DNA from: Mycobacteroides chelonae CCUG 47445 | GTDB lineage: Bacteria; Actinomycetota; Actinomycetes; Mycobacteriales; Mycobacteriaceae | Length of the DNA: 64,000 bases | Direction: 5' to 3' | Assembly (NCBI RefSeq): GCF_001632805.1 | Contig: NZ_CP007220.1 | Coordinates: 4,965,818 to 5,029,817, forward strand | Part shown: positions 1-7,280 of the stretch, one piece after another | Position numbering within the stretch: the first letter of the stretch is position 1 | Layout: every line of letters begins with the position of its first letter | Position numbers and translations under genes: made by a program | The notes under the pieces: model-generated | The model's database searches: none | The model's input: the letters and a program-made list of their open reading frames with translations, nothing else | Told to the model about the DNA's origin: nothing

Positions 1-1
1 C

Positions 2-616
2 CCGCACGAGCCCGAGCCAGAACCGTTTAGTGGCGTAAGAAAACGCAGAAGACTCACCGAAAAACAGCACGGCGCACAAGTTCTCGATTGGCTATTGGCT
101 TCACCGGAGATACCGCGCACACCGGCACCGATATCGCCAACCCTCGACAAGGTCATCGATGCAGTGAAGGCCGCTTACCCTGGGCGAAACAACTTTATTT
201 TCAAAGCGAGAATGACCGAAAGAAGCATGTCGCTGTCCGACGACTCAGCAGAGGATTTTCTGCCTGACTTATCCCCTGCCGACGCCAACGATTCCTGGCA
301 GGACGGCCCGCCGCAGCACGTAATGGCACAGGCTGACATCTTCACAGTCCTACGCCAGTTATGGGAGCAAGAGCGCCACCCCGAACACGGTACTTGGATG
401 TTCTTCAAGATGACGATGGCTGACGGTCATATAGACATCGAGCGCGTGTACGACCACTGGCCGCCATGGTTCTCTGTAGAAGAACTAACGGCAGTCAGCC
501 AGCGACACGAACTCATCCGTGAATTCGCCTCGCGCACAACGCAATGGCGCCCCAGCTGGTACGACCAAGTCCAAGACGACTACGCACTAGAAACAACGAA
601 CACGACTGAGGCCTGA
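2..616 (+). CDS. Partial CDS (5' end outside window), hypothetical, possibly YezG/immunity-like
   Basis: The reading frame is open from base 2 to the TGA at 614-616 without an in-frame ATG or GTG before codon 70. The only possible start upstream of that is a TTG at 95 with no visible ribosome binding site, so the gene most likely begins left of the window. The first visible residues are an acidic-proline stretch followed by a basic KRRR patch, like a linker. The later part, with GTWMFFKMTMADGHIDIERVY followed by DHWPPWFSVEEL, faintly recalls the YezG/DUF600 immunity fold of LXG-type toxin systems. That is only a resemblance by eye. Base composition is visibly lower in GC than the housekeeping genes, which suits a transferred or polymorphic toxin-immunity locus. 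Function is not known. Confidence 0.6.
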   Translation, partial: PHEPEPEPFSGVRKRRRLTEKQHGAQVLDWLLASPEIPRTPAPISPTLDKVIDAVKAAYPGRNNFIFKARMTERSMSLSDDSAEDFLPDLSPADANDSWQDGPPQHVMAQADIFTVLRQLWEQERHPEHGTWMFFKMTMADGHIDIERVYDHWPPWFSVEELTAVSQRHELIREFASRTTQWRPSWYDQVQDDYALETTNTTEA

Positions 617-915
617 CAAGAGGTCTGCGATGTCGCGAGCTAGACAGTCTCACCCGATCGGCGGACACGGCAAGGTCGACCTGCCCGAGCGCCGACCCGC
701 GGCTTGGAAGGCATGTGTGCGGGTGCACGACGTCACGAGTGAGCGCAGCGAGGTCAGGCGCGTCAGCCCCGACAAGCTCCACTCGAAAGGACCCACTGTT
801 GCTATTTGCCCCATCATGCTGTCGATGAAATGGGCACCCGGACAGCGCCTGCAGGAATCCAATCCTCGTTCTCGTCCGAGTGTCCGGCGAGTGCGCGCTG
901 TAATAGTCGCCCGGA
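617..915. other. Gene-free stretch in accessory region
   Basis: No reading frame here has a plausible start, ribosome binding site and protein-like composition. The open frames on both strands read as arginine/serine-rich shadow sequence. It is probably decayed intergenic DNA between pieces of a former accessory locus. Confidence 0.4.
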
Positions 916-1107
916 TCAGCTTCCGTAGGCCTCGAAGACCGCACGGAGGCGCGCGAGCGCTTGTTCCTTCTCTCCAGTTTTTCCGTACCAGCCGTTCGCG
1001 ATTTGGTCGTCGACAAAGGATTCTGGTGTGAATTCGCGCCCGAGTAAGAATTCAGTGGCTACGGTCAGCACGTTGTGTTTCGGCCTGTTCCTGGTCACAG
1101 TAGTCAC
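916..1107 (-). pseudogene. Short protein-like fragment, 63 aa, possible remnant
   Basis: A 63-codon frame on the minus strand reads as natural protein (EFLLGREFTPESFVDDQ then GWYGKTGEKEQALARLRAVF), with a mix of acidic, aromatic and helical residues that shadow frames here lack. The frame is closed by a stop only four codons upstream of the GTG start, so it is either a very small gene or the C-terminal piece of a broken one. The pattern of a helix, an FLxGRxxxPESF turn and a second helix vaguely recalls small colicin-type immunity proteins. It overlaps the start of the membrane protein on the other strand by 80 bases, so one of the two starts is probably wrong. Confidence 0.3.
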
Positions 1108-1663
1108 CCACCAGTGGGTTCAGCACCGCCCAATCCAACTGTCCTGGATGCTGTTTGTGCTACTTCTTGCGCATGTTCTCTACGCGGCTATTTTCGGCGT
1201 ACTGATCGGTTACTGGAAGGTCTGGCAATACTCTGCCTACAGCAGCGAGAAGATGCGCTGGCAACTCGACATCAAACCGTTTGCGTTCGAAATTGCTCAC
1301 TTGCTGTTGGTGGCAATTGTTTTGGTGCTTGGGTGGCTCTACGGAGAGTGGGTCCAAGCTCTGTCGCTCACAGCCTTACTGACCCCTGCTCCCGTCACTG
1401 TCTGGGCGGTGCTAGTCCTAGCCAAGCGAAACCCTCACTGGGACTGGGCGCGAAACACCGCAGAGCCTCTGTGGGCTCTCGTCGGATTGTCACTCCGTAG
1501 CAGCCGTGAGCACCTGGAACGTGAGCGTGATCGCCTCCACAGCGAAGAGGCTGCATATGCTGGCGACGGCCTTAGGACCCGTGCATGCTCGTGCGCCCGC
1601 AACCAGGGGCTTGGATCCACACCGATGGCGTCCGATGATGCAGGGAAACGAGAGAATTCGTGA
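1028..1663 (+). CDS. Small integral membrane protein, unknown function
   Basis: A 211-residue frame starting at GTG 1028. It has about four hydrophobic segments, near residues 8-28, 40-62, 86-106 and 112-132, followed by a charged helix (SSREHLERERDRLHSEE) and a poor, cysteine/arginine-rich tail. The tail after about residue 178 looks unlike protein, so the true end may have been lost by frameshift. No family recognised. It lies in the low-GC accessory stretch next to dnaB and runs away from it. An internal ATG at 1148 would avoid the overlap with the minus-strand fragment but would remove the first membrane segment. Confidence 0.45.
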   Translation: MNSRPSKNSVATVSTLCFGLFLVTVVTHQWVQHRPIQLSWMLFVLLLAHVLYAAIFGVLIGYWKVWQYSAYSSEKMRWQLDIKPFAFEIAHLLLVAIVLVLGWLYGEWVQALSLTALLTPAPVTVWAVLVLAKRNPHWDWARNTAEPLWALVGLSLRSSREHLERERDRLHSEEAAYAGDGLRTRACSCARNQGLGSTPMASDDAGKRENS

Positions 1664-2054
1664 GGGCAAGGACGGGAGTTGGCGTGTACCCCGTCATAGA
1701 TATAGGCCCTTCCTGCTGTCTGGCTCTTCGCCCAACAGCCGGGCTGAACCGATCGATCTATAGGGCTCGAGCTGGAAGCCGATATTTTCCTGTAGCACGA
1801 ACGCTGCGACATCCAACGTTGAAATTGGCGACTGAATCCGTAACTTTCGCAACGCATTCCACGGCGGCGGACCGGCACTCAACCGCTGCCAGATGCTCGC
1901 ATGCCGAGGAAGCTGGCGTGCGCCCGACAAGGCCACGCGCACTCCGCTCGGAGGGGCACACCACCCGTTAATGCCGCTGCTGCCATCCACGCAGCTTGTT
2001 AAACAAGCCGGTTCTGCTCGCTAATCTTCGCTGCATCTCGACAAACCGATGTAG
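1664..2054. other. Intergenic stretch downstream of dnaB
   Basis: About 390 bases with no supported gene. A 98-codon minus-strand frame at 1694-1990 has a partly protein-like centre but no ribosome binding site or recognisable family. The only clear structure is a palindrome at 1994-2008 (GCTTGTT A AACAAGC), 46 bases past the dnaB stop. It could be a weak dnaB terminator or a protein site. Confidence 0.4.
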
Positions 2055-3431
2055 TTACCGCGCCATGTTGGTGAAACGCGACAGGTGCAGCTGGTGCGCC
2101 ACAGTGATGGTGGCCGTTGGACCGTTACGGTGCTTGCCGAGAATCAGGTCGGCCTCACCACCGCGCGGATCATCACGCTCGAACGCATCGGGGCGGTGCA
2201 GCAGGATCACCATGTCGGCATCCTGTTCCAGCGAGCCGGATTCACGAAGGTCCGAGACCTGCGGCCGCTTGTCGGTGCGCTGCTCGGGACCACGGTTCAG
2301 CTGGCTGATCGCGATGACCGGAACCTCAAGCTCCTTGGCCAACAGCTTCAGGTTTCGGGAGAACTCCGAGACTTCCTGCTGGCGGGATTCGTGCTTCTTA
2401 CCGGAGGTCATCAGCTGCAGGTAGTCCACGACCACCAGCTTGAGCCCGGCCTTCTGGTTGAGCCGTCGCGCCTTGGCGCGGATCTCCATCATGGTCAGGT
2501 TCGGGGAGTCGTCGATGTACAGCGGCGCCTCACTGATCTCGCTCATCCGCCGCGCCAGCCGGGTCCAGTCGTCATCGCTCATCCGGCCCGAGCGCATATC
2601 GCCCAGTTTGATCTTCGCTTCGGCCGAGAGCAGTCGCATGACGATCTCGGTCTTGCTCATTTCCAGTGAAAAAATCACGCTGGGCAGCTGGTGCTTGATC
2701 GAGCACGACCGCATGAAATCCAGACCGAGGGTCGACTTACCGACACCCGGCCGGGCCGCCACGATGATCATCTGGCCCGGATGCAGCCCATTGGTGATCT
2801 CGTCCAGATCGGTGAAGCCCGTCGGCACACCCTTGGACATGCCGCCGGCCGACGCGATTGCATCGATCTCGTCCATCGTGGGCTGCAGCAGCTCTTCGAG
2901 GGGCACATAGTCTTCCGACATCCGCCGGTCGGTGACGTCGTAGACCTCGGCCTGTGCGCGGTCCACCACTTCGGCGACGTCGGCACCCTCGGCCCCGGCG
3001 TACCCGTACTGCACCACGCGGGTCCCGGCCTCCACGAGACGGCGCAGCAGCGCCTTCTCGGCCACGATCCCGGCATAGAACCCGGCGTTGGCGGCGGTCG
3101 GCACGGTGGAGATGAGCGTGTGCAGATACGGAGCACCGCCCACCCGGCGCAGCTGCCCGCGGCGGTCCAGCTCGGCGGCCACCGTCACCGCATCAGCGGG
3201 TTCTCCCCTGCCGTACAGGTCGAGGATGGCCTCATACACGCTCTGGTGATTGGGCCGATAGAAGTCGTGCGGCCGCAGCTTCTCCAGCACGTCGGCGATG
3301 GCGTCCTTGGACAGCAGCATCCCGCCCAGCACGGACTGCTCGGCAGCCACATCCTGGGGTGGTTGACGGCCGAACTCCTCCTCGGGAGGGGCAACTGGGC
3401 CGGACTGGCCCAGATCGTCGACTATCGCCAC
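2055..3431 (-). CDS. dnaB: Replicative DNA helicase DnaB
   Basis: Hexameric 5'-3' helicase that unwinds DNA at the replication fork and binds primase. 458 residues from GTG 3431, which is preceded by a good AGGAGG. The N-terminal DnaB domain covers about residues 24-125 (AAEQSVLGGMLL). The RecA-like C-terminal domain has Walker A ARPGVGKST near 226-234, a Walker B ending in VVVDYLQL near 330, and the SQLNRGPEQR and LGKHRNGP loops. No intein interrupts these motifs, unlike the M. tuberculosis gene. It is separated from rplI by about 450 bases, so it is probably transcribed from its own promoter. Gene order dnaB-rplI-rpsR-ssb-rpsF matches M. tuberculosis in mirror image. Confidence 0.98.
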   Translation of the reverse strand: MAIVDDLGQSGPVAPPEEEFGRQPPQDVAAEQSVLGGMLLSKDAIADVLEKLRPHDFYRPNHQSVYEAILDLYGRGEPADAVTVAAELDRRGQLRRVGGAPYLHTLISTVPTAANAGFYAGIVAEKALLRRLVEAGTRVVQYGYAGAEGADVAEVVDRAQAEVYDVTDRRMSEDYVPLEELLQPTMDEIDAIASAGGMSKGVPTGFTDLDEITNGLHPGQMIIVAARPGVGKSTLGLDFMRSCSIKHQLPSVIFSLEMSKTEIVMRLLSAEAKIKLGDMRSGRMSDDDWTRLARRMSEISEAPLYIDDSPNLTMMEIRAKARRLNQKAGLKLVVVDYLQLMTSGKKHESRQQEVSEFSRNLKLLAKELEVPVIAISQLNRGPEQRTDKRPQVSDLRESGSLEQDADMVILLHRPDAFERDDPRGGEADLILGKHRNGPTATITVAHQLHLSRFTNMAR

Positions 3432-3758
3432 GGCGCGCTGGTCCTCCTAATCACATCAAGTCGAACACATGATCGCGGCGAGGTCTGACAAGTACAGTTC
3501 AGCCCGCGCGCCGCGGTAGACGTTAGATGTTGCTGGCGACCCTGCCAAGCACCCCTGTGGATGAGCCTGGGCATGGGGTGTGGACTACTGTCCAACCCGG
3601 TGTTAGGGGGTTGGGGACAACCTGGGGATAGCTACCTACATTCCTGCACTTTTCCCAGTTGGCAGCCGGTGAACTAATTGACAGGACTGTGGATGGGAAT
3701 CTGTCCGGCGTGTCGCATCAGGTTGCGTGCTCGGGCGTGTTCTGTTACCCCTCTCAAC

Positions 3759-3777
3759 CCTCTAGGTTAACTAGAGG
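3759..3777. promoter_or_regulatory. Inverted repeat, possible operator
   Basis: CCTCTAG and CTAGAGG flank a 5-base GTTAA centre. It lies between the 3' end of rplI and dnaB, 328 bases upstream of the dnaB start. The regulator is not known. Confidence 0.3.
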
Positions 3778-3828
3778 TAGCTTCGCTGGAGTGGCACACG
3801 CGTACAATACGTTCGCCAGCAGATACGG

Positions 3829-3860
3829 CAACGGCGCCGCGGAAACCCGCGACGCCGTTG
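3829..3860 (-). terminator. Possible terminator of the rpsF-ssb-rpsR-rplI operon
   Basis: The outer arms CAACGGCG (3829-3836) and CGCCGTTG (3853-3860) pair perfectly and enclose a GC-rich inner sequence that can pair further. The hairpin begins 23 bases past the rplI stop. There is no T-run, as is common in mycobacteria. Confidence 0.5.
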
Positions 3861-3882
3861 ACCCGGCAGTATTTCGGATTGG

Positions 3883-4338
3883 TCAGCCTGCGGCGACTAC
3901 ATCCACGGTGACCTTGGTTGCCACACCGGCGTGCAGGTGCACATCCAGCGCGTAGGAACCGATCTGCTTGATATGCGCCTTCGGCAGGGTAACGGTGCGC
4001 TTGTCCAGGTTCGGTCCACCGGCGGCCTTGATGGCACCCACCACGTCAGCGGCAGTCACCGAGCCGAACAGCTTGCCCTCGCCAGCGGTCTTCACCGTCA
4101 GCTGAACAGCACCCAGGCCCTCGATAGCCTGCTTGATCTCGTTGGCGTGTTCGACACCACGGATCTCCTTGGCCTCACGGGCACGACGGATGTCGGTCGC
4201 CTGGCGCTCCGCACCACGGGTGGCGACAATCGCCAGCCCGCGCGGCAGCAGGTAGTTACGTCCGTAACCGTCCCGGACCTCAACGGTGTCACCGGCAGTG
4301 CCGAGGTGCTCGACCTCGGTCGTCAGAATCAGCTTCAT
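3883..4338 (-). CDS. rplI: 50S ribosomal protein L9
   Basis: 151 residues, the normal length. The N-terminal domain [13 protein letters not shown] with [13 protein letters not shown] (about 26-38) is the rRNA-binding part. A long helix (about 45-75) and the C-terminal domain from about 80 (GKLFGSVT) follow. It stabilises the base of the L1 stalk on the large subunit. Last gene of the rpsF operon, 17 bases behind rpsR. Confidence 0.98.
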   Translation of the reverse strand: MKLILTTEVEHLGTAGDTVEVRDGYGRNYLLPRGLAIVATRGAERQATDIRRAREAKEIRGVEHANEIKQAIEGLGAVQLTVKTAGEGKLFGSVTAADVVGAIKAAGGPNLDKRTVTLPKAHIKQIGSYALDVHLHAGVATKVTVDVVAAG

Positions 4339-4355
4339 CAGATGTCCCTCCGGTC

Positions 4356-4610
4356 CTACCGCGTCGCCGAGCTGAACGGCAGCAGGGCTACCTCGCGAGC
4401 GTTCTTCACCGCGATCGCGATGTCGCGCTGGTGCTGAACGCAGTTTCCGGTAACCCGGCGGGCACGAATCTTGCCGCGCTCACTGATGTACGTGCGCAGC
4501 AGGTTGGTGTCCTTGTAATCGATGTTCAGCGCCTTCTTGGTGCAGAACGCGCACTTACGTGTCTTGACCGGCTTTTCCGGGGCAGGACGGCGCTTAGTCG
4601 TCTTGGCCAT
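4356..4610 (-). CDS. rpsR: 30S ribosomal protein S18
   Basis: 84 residues with the S18 core ([20 protein letters not shown]) and C-terminal [12 protein letters not shown]. Cysteines CAFC near residues 20-23 and a third in GNCVQH make it a zinc-binding (C+) form, corresponding to rpsR1 of other mycobacteria, whose zinc-free paralogue is induced on zinc starvation. It pairs with S6 on the small-subunit platform. In an operon with rpsF, ssb and rplI. Confidence 0.97.
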   Translation of the reverse strand: MAKTTKRRPAPEKPVKTRKCAFCTKKALNIDYKDTNLLRTYISERGKIRARRVTGNCVQHQRDIAIAVKNAREVALLPFSSATR

Positions 4611-4654
4611 GGTGAATCTCTTTCTTTCTAGCTAGATAAGTTGTATCGCCCAGA

Positions 4655-5155
4655 TCAGAAGGGCGGTTCGTCGTCGGCTGCGGTGGAACCGGAAGCCGGG
4701 GCACTGCCCCACGGATCGTCGGCAGGCTCGCTGGAGCGGGAACCCCCGCCGCCACCGCCGCCGCCGAAACCTCCACCGCCGCCACCACCGCGCGAGGCCT
4801 TGTTGACCTTGGCGGTCGCGTACCGCAGAGACGGGCCGATCTCGTCGACCTCGACCTCCATGACGGTGCGCTTCTCGCCCTCGCGGGTTTCGAAGGAGCG
4901 CTGCTTGAGCCGGCCAGTGACAATGACACGGGACCCGCGGGTCAGGCTCTCGGCCACGTTCTCGGCGGCCTCACGCCAGATATTGCACCGCAGGAACAGC
5001 GCCTCTCCGTCCTTCCACTCCGAACTCTGTCGGTCGAAGATGCGGGGAGTCGACGCCACAGTGAAGTTGGCGACGGCAGCCCCGGACGGTGTGAAGCGCA
5101 GTTCTGGATCGGCGGTCAAGTTTCCGACGACCGTGATGGTGGTGTCACCTGCCAC
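4655..5155 (-). CDS. ssb: Single-stranded DNA-binding protein
   Basis: 166 residues from GTG 5155 behind GAGGAGG. The OB-fold covers about residues 1-112 ([18 protein letters not shown], then [17 protein letters not shown]). A glycine-rich linker (about 118-140) follows, and the acidic tip DDEPPF is the docking tail for replication and repair partners. It protects ssDNA at forks. It sits in the S6-SSB-S18-L9 operon, but a strong hairpin separates it from rpsF, which may set the SSB:ribosomal protein ratio. Confidence 0.98.
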   Translation of the reverse strand: MAGDTTITVVGNLTADPELRFTPSGAAVANFTVASTPRIFDRQSSEWKDGEALFLRCNIWREAAENVAESLTRGSRVIVTGRLKQRSFETREGEKRTVMEVEVDEIGPSLRYATAKVNKASRGGGGGGGFGGGGGGGGSRSSEPADDPWGSAPASGSTAADDEPPF

Positions 5156-5196
5156 GGTTCCTCCTCGTGTCTGTCAGCTGGCGTGGTTAACGGCAG

Positions 5197-5224
5197 CCTA
5201 CGGAAGTCAACTGACTTCCGTAGG
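5197..5224 (-). promoter_or_regulatory. Intercistronic hairpin between rpsF and ssb
   Basis: Perfect 12-base arms CCTACGGAAGTC (5197-5208) and GACTTCCGTAGG (5213-5224) around AACT, starting 3 bases past the rpsF stop and 41 bases before the ssb start. There is no T-run, so it is more likely an mRNA processing or stability element, or a partial terminator, than a full stop. Confidence 0.6.
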
Positions 5225-5227
5225 ACC

Positions 5228-5518
5228 TCAGCGGGCTCCGGTACGCAGGACCTTGGTCCGCAGCACGGACTCGTTCAGGCCCAGCTGGCGATCCAGCTCC
5301 GAGACGGTGGCGGGCTCCGCGACCACGTCGATCACCGCGTAGATGCCCTCGGCATGCTTGGCGATCTCGTAGGCAAGACGGCGCTTACCCCAAACCTCCA
5401 CCTTCGAGACGGTTCCACCGTCACCGCGGATGACGTTCAGAAACGTATCCAGCGATGGAGCTACGGTGCGCTCGTCAAGAGTGGGGTCGAGAATGACCAT
5501 GATTTCGTACTGACGCAT
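5228..5518 (-). CDS. rpsF: 30S ribosomal protein S6
   Basis: 96 residues, the usual actinobacterial length. The S6 fold is clear: [26 protein letters not shown] in the middle (about 57-70) and [10 protein letters not shown]. It forms a dimer with S18 on the platform of the small subunit. The ATG is preceded by a near-perfect GGAGGTGA. First gene of the rpsF-ssb-rpsR-rplI operon, with a leader hairpin upstream. Confidence 0.98.
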   Translation of the reverse strand: MRQYEIMVILDPTLDERTVAPSLDTFLNVIRGDGGTVSKVEVWGKRRLAYEIAKHAEGIYAVIDVVAEPATVSELDRQLGLNESVLRTKVLRTGAR

Positions 5519-5550
5519 GAGAAACTCATCACCTCCTGTGGTCTAGTGCG

Positions 5551-5569
5551 GCCACGGCGTATCCGTGGC
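5551..5569 (-). promoter_or_regulatory. rpsF leader hairpin
   Basis: GCCACGG (5551-5557) pairs with CCGTGGC (5563-5569) over a 5-base loop, in the leader 33-51 bases upstream of the rpsF start. S6:S18-binding leader RNAs are known upstream of rpsF in other bacteria. Whether this hairpin carries the required bulged CCG is not clear by eye. Confidence 0.4.
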
Positions 5570-5630
5570 AGGAGAGTCGCCTGCGTCGGCAACCGGCCAA
5601 GGCTACCGCACAGCCCCCTGACCGGCGAAA

Positions 5631-7280
5631 TCAGACAGACGCGCGAGCGATATGCGGTGTGGGCTTACGCGCGCGCAGCCACGACGGCACCCAGGCCGGA
5701 GGATTGTCGGCAACCCCATCGCACGGCCCGCCCGCCGGATCGTCCGTGTCATCACTATGTGCGCGCACCAGGTCCTCGCTGGGGTGATAGATCTGGCGCA
5801 GCACCAAGGCGCACAACCCGATCACCGCGATATCGCGCACCAGCACCGTGCCGGTGAACCACTGCTCGGGCAACCCCTTGTTCTCCAAGCCCAGCAGGTA
5901 GTACATCCGCGGAACCCACACCAACGCGTCGACGGTCATCCACGCCAGCAGGATTCGGCGATGCGGCAACGCCACCACGGCAAGTGGCACCAGCCATAGC
6001 GAGAACTGCGGGCTCCACACCTTGTTGGTCAGCAGGAACACCGCCACCACCAGGAAAGCCAACTGCGCCACACGCGGGCGCCGCGGAGCCGTCAGCGCCA
6101 CGTATCCGATGCCCAGGCAGCAGATCCCGAACAGAACGGCCGATATCGCGTTCAGCACGACCGGGGGCTCCCAGAAGCCCAGCGGGCCGTCGAAACCCTG
6201 CCATCCCGTGAAGGACTTGAAGACGTTGTACAGCGAGTCCATGTCGTCGCCGCGGCGGGTGTTGAGCCGAAAGAACTCCCCCCATCCGCGCGGGAAGAGC
6301 ATCGCCACCGGCGCGTTCACCACAACCCAACTGGCCAGTGCGGCCGCGGCCGTCTTGGAGAACTCGTGCATCTTGCCGCCGCGCAGGCTCACCAACAGCA
6401 GCGGAAACAGCAGCAGCACCGGATAGAGCTTGGCGGCCACGCCCAGCCCTATCAGCACACCCGCCAGCCACGGTTTCCTGCGAGCCCACGCCCACAGTGC
6501 CGTCATGCTGAAAGCCGTTGCAAGAGCATCGAAATTCGTGAAGATCTGGAAGATCACGATCGGAGATGCTGCGATCATCACCACATCCCATGGGCGGGTG
6601 CGCGGGCTCAATCCCGCACTGGCCCAGATGGTTACCAGCCACGCAAGCGCCAATCCGAAAGCCACGATGTTGAAGAACATCACCACTTCGGCGACGATGG
6701 GCAGCCCCAGTAGATCGCTGGCCTGGGTGTAGGTCTTGGCCAGCGCCATCGCGGTGTACTGATACACCCCGGTCACCACCGGATACTCCATGTACCGGAC
6801 CGCCGGAGTGCCGTCGTACTGAATCTTCTGATGCCCGCCCGAGTCGGTCTCCAGCCAGCTGGACTTGTACGGGAAGCGCCCCTGATTCAACAGCTCCGCG
6901 CCGTAGAGCGGCACGGTGTCCGAGTAGCACAACTGGTAGTAGGCCCGGTTGTTGTCCCAATTGGCCACGCGCTGAGCGCCATTGCCCGAACCACTCTGCT
7001 GCAGGCAGGGCGCCTTACTAGTCCACCCCAGGATGAGAAAGCCCAACGCGATGATGAACACCACCCGCAGCGGTGTCCAGAACGGCTGGCGCCCGACCAG
7101 GGCGTGCCCACCCAGGGGCCCGCCGATCACCTCGGATAGCTCGGCACCCATCGCATCGGTGCGACTAGGGAAGTCGCGATCGTCGGCACTGCGCAGGTCA
7201 TCGGCGAGCTTCTCGGGAGACACCGTCGCACGGGATTCGGCCGGCACCTGCCTACTGCCCCGGAGGCGGCGGCGCGTCAC
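5631..7280 (-). CDS. Polytopic membrane glycosyltransferase, GT87/DUF2029 family
   Basis: 549 residues, the counterpart of Rv0051 by position and sequence. After a soluble N-terminus, the first membrane segment is near residue 72 (VVFIIALGFLILGW). A large external loop with RVANWDNNRAYYQLCYSDTV follows, then ten or more membrane helices. GT87 enzymes use polyprenyl-phosphate sugars outside the membrane, for example in lipoarabinomannan or PIM mannosylation. The donor here is unknown. The GTG at 7280 would overlap ponA1 by 29 bases. A GTG at 7247, five bases past the ponA1 stop, is an equally good start. Transcribed with ponA1. Confidence 0.85.
   Translation of the reverse strand: MTRRRLRGSRQVPAESRATVSPEKLADDLRSADDRDFPSRTDAMGAELSEVIGGPLGGHALVGRQPFWTPLRVVFIIALGFLILGWTSKAPCLQQSGSGNGAQRVANWDNNRAYYQLCYSDTVPLYGAELLNQGRFPYKSSWLETDSGGHQKIQYDGTPAVRYMEYPVVTGVYQYTAMALAKTYTQASDLLGLPIVAEVVMFFNIVAFGLALAWLVTIWASAGLSPRTRPWDVVMIAASPIVIFQIFTNFDALATAFSMTALWAWARRKPWLAGVLIGLGVAAKLYPVLLLFPLLLVSLRGGKMHEFSKTAAAALASWVVVNAPVAMLFPRGWGEFFRLNTRRGDDMDSLYNVFKSFTGWQGFDGPLGFWEPPVVLNAISAVLFGICCLGIGYVALTAPRRPRVAQLAFLVVAVFLLTNKVWSPQFSLWLVPLAVVALPHRRILLAWMTVDALVWVPRMYYLLGLENKGLPEQWFTGTVLVRDIAVIGLCALVLRQIYHPSEDLVRAHSDDTDDPAGGPCDGVADNPPAWVPSWLRARKPTPHIARASV

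Larger units (their letters stand above)
3432..3882. promoter_or_regulatory. dnaB upstream region with DnaA-box-like motifs and a palindrome
   Basis: Gene-free 450 bases. Three same-strand sequences resemble DnaA boxes: TGTGGATGA at 3556-3564, TGTGGACTA at 3579-3587 and TGTGGATGG at 3688-3696 (each differs from TGTGGATAA or TGTGGACAA by one or two bases). A perfect inverted repeat CCTCTAG-GTTAA-CTAGAGG spans 3759-3777. The region probably holds the dnaB promoter. DnaA control is an inference. Confidence 0.4.

Noticed and set aside
1694..1990. 98-codon frame on the minus strand downstream of dnaB
   Set aside because: Partly protein-like in the centre but no start context, family or continuity; kept only as a note on the gene-free region.
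1994..2008. Palindrome GCTTGTT A AACAAGC as a strong terminator
   Set aside because: Loop too small for a good hairpin and stem short; kept only as a weak possibility.
3659..3955. 98-codon plus-strand frame in the rplI-dnaB gap
   Set aside because: Overlaps the rplI end antisense and has no ribosome binding site.
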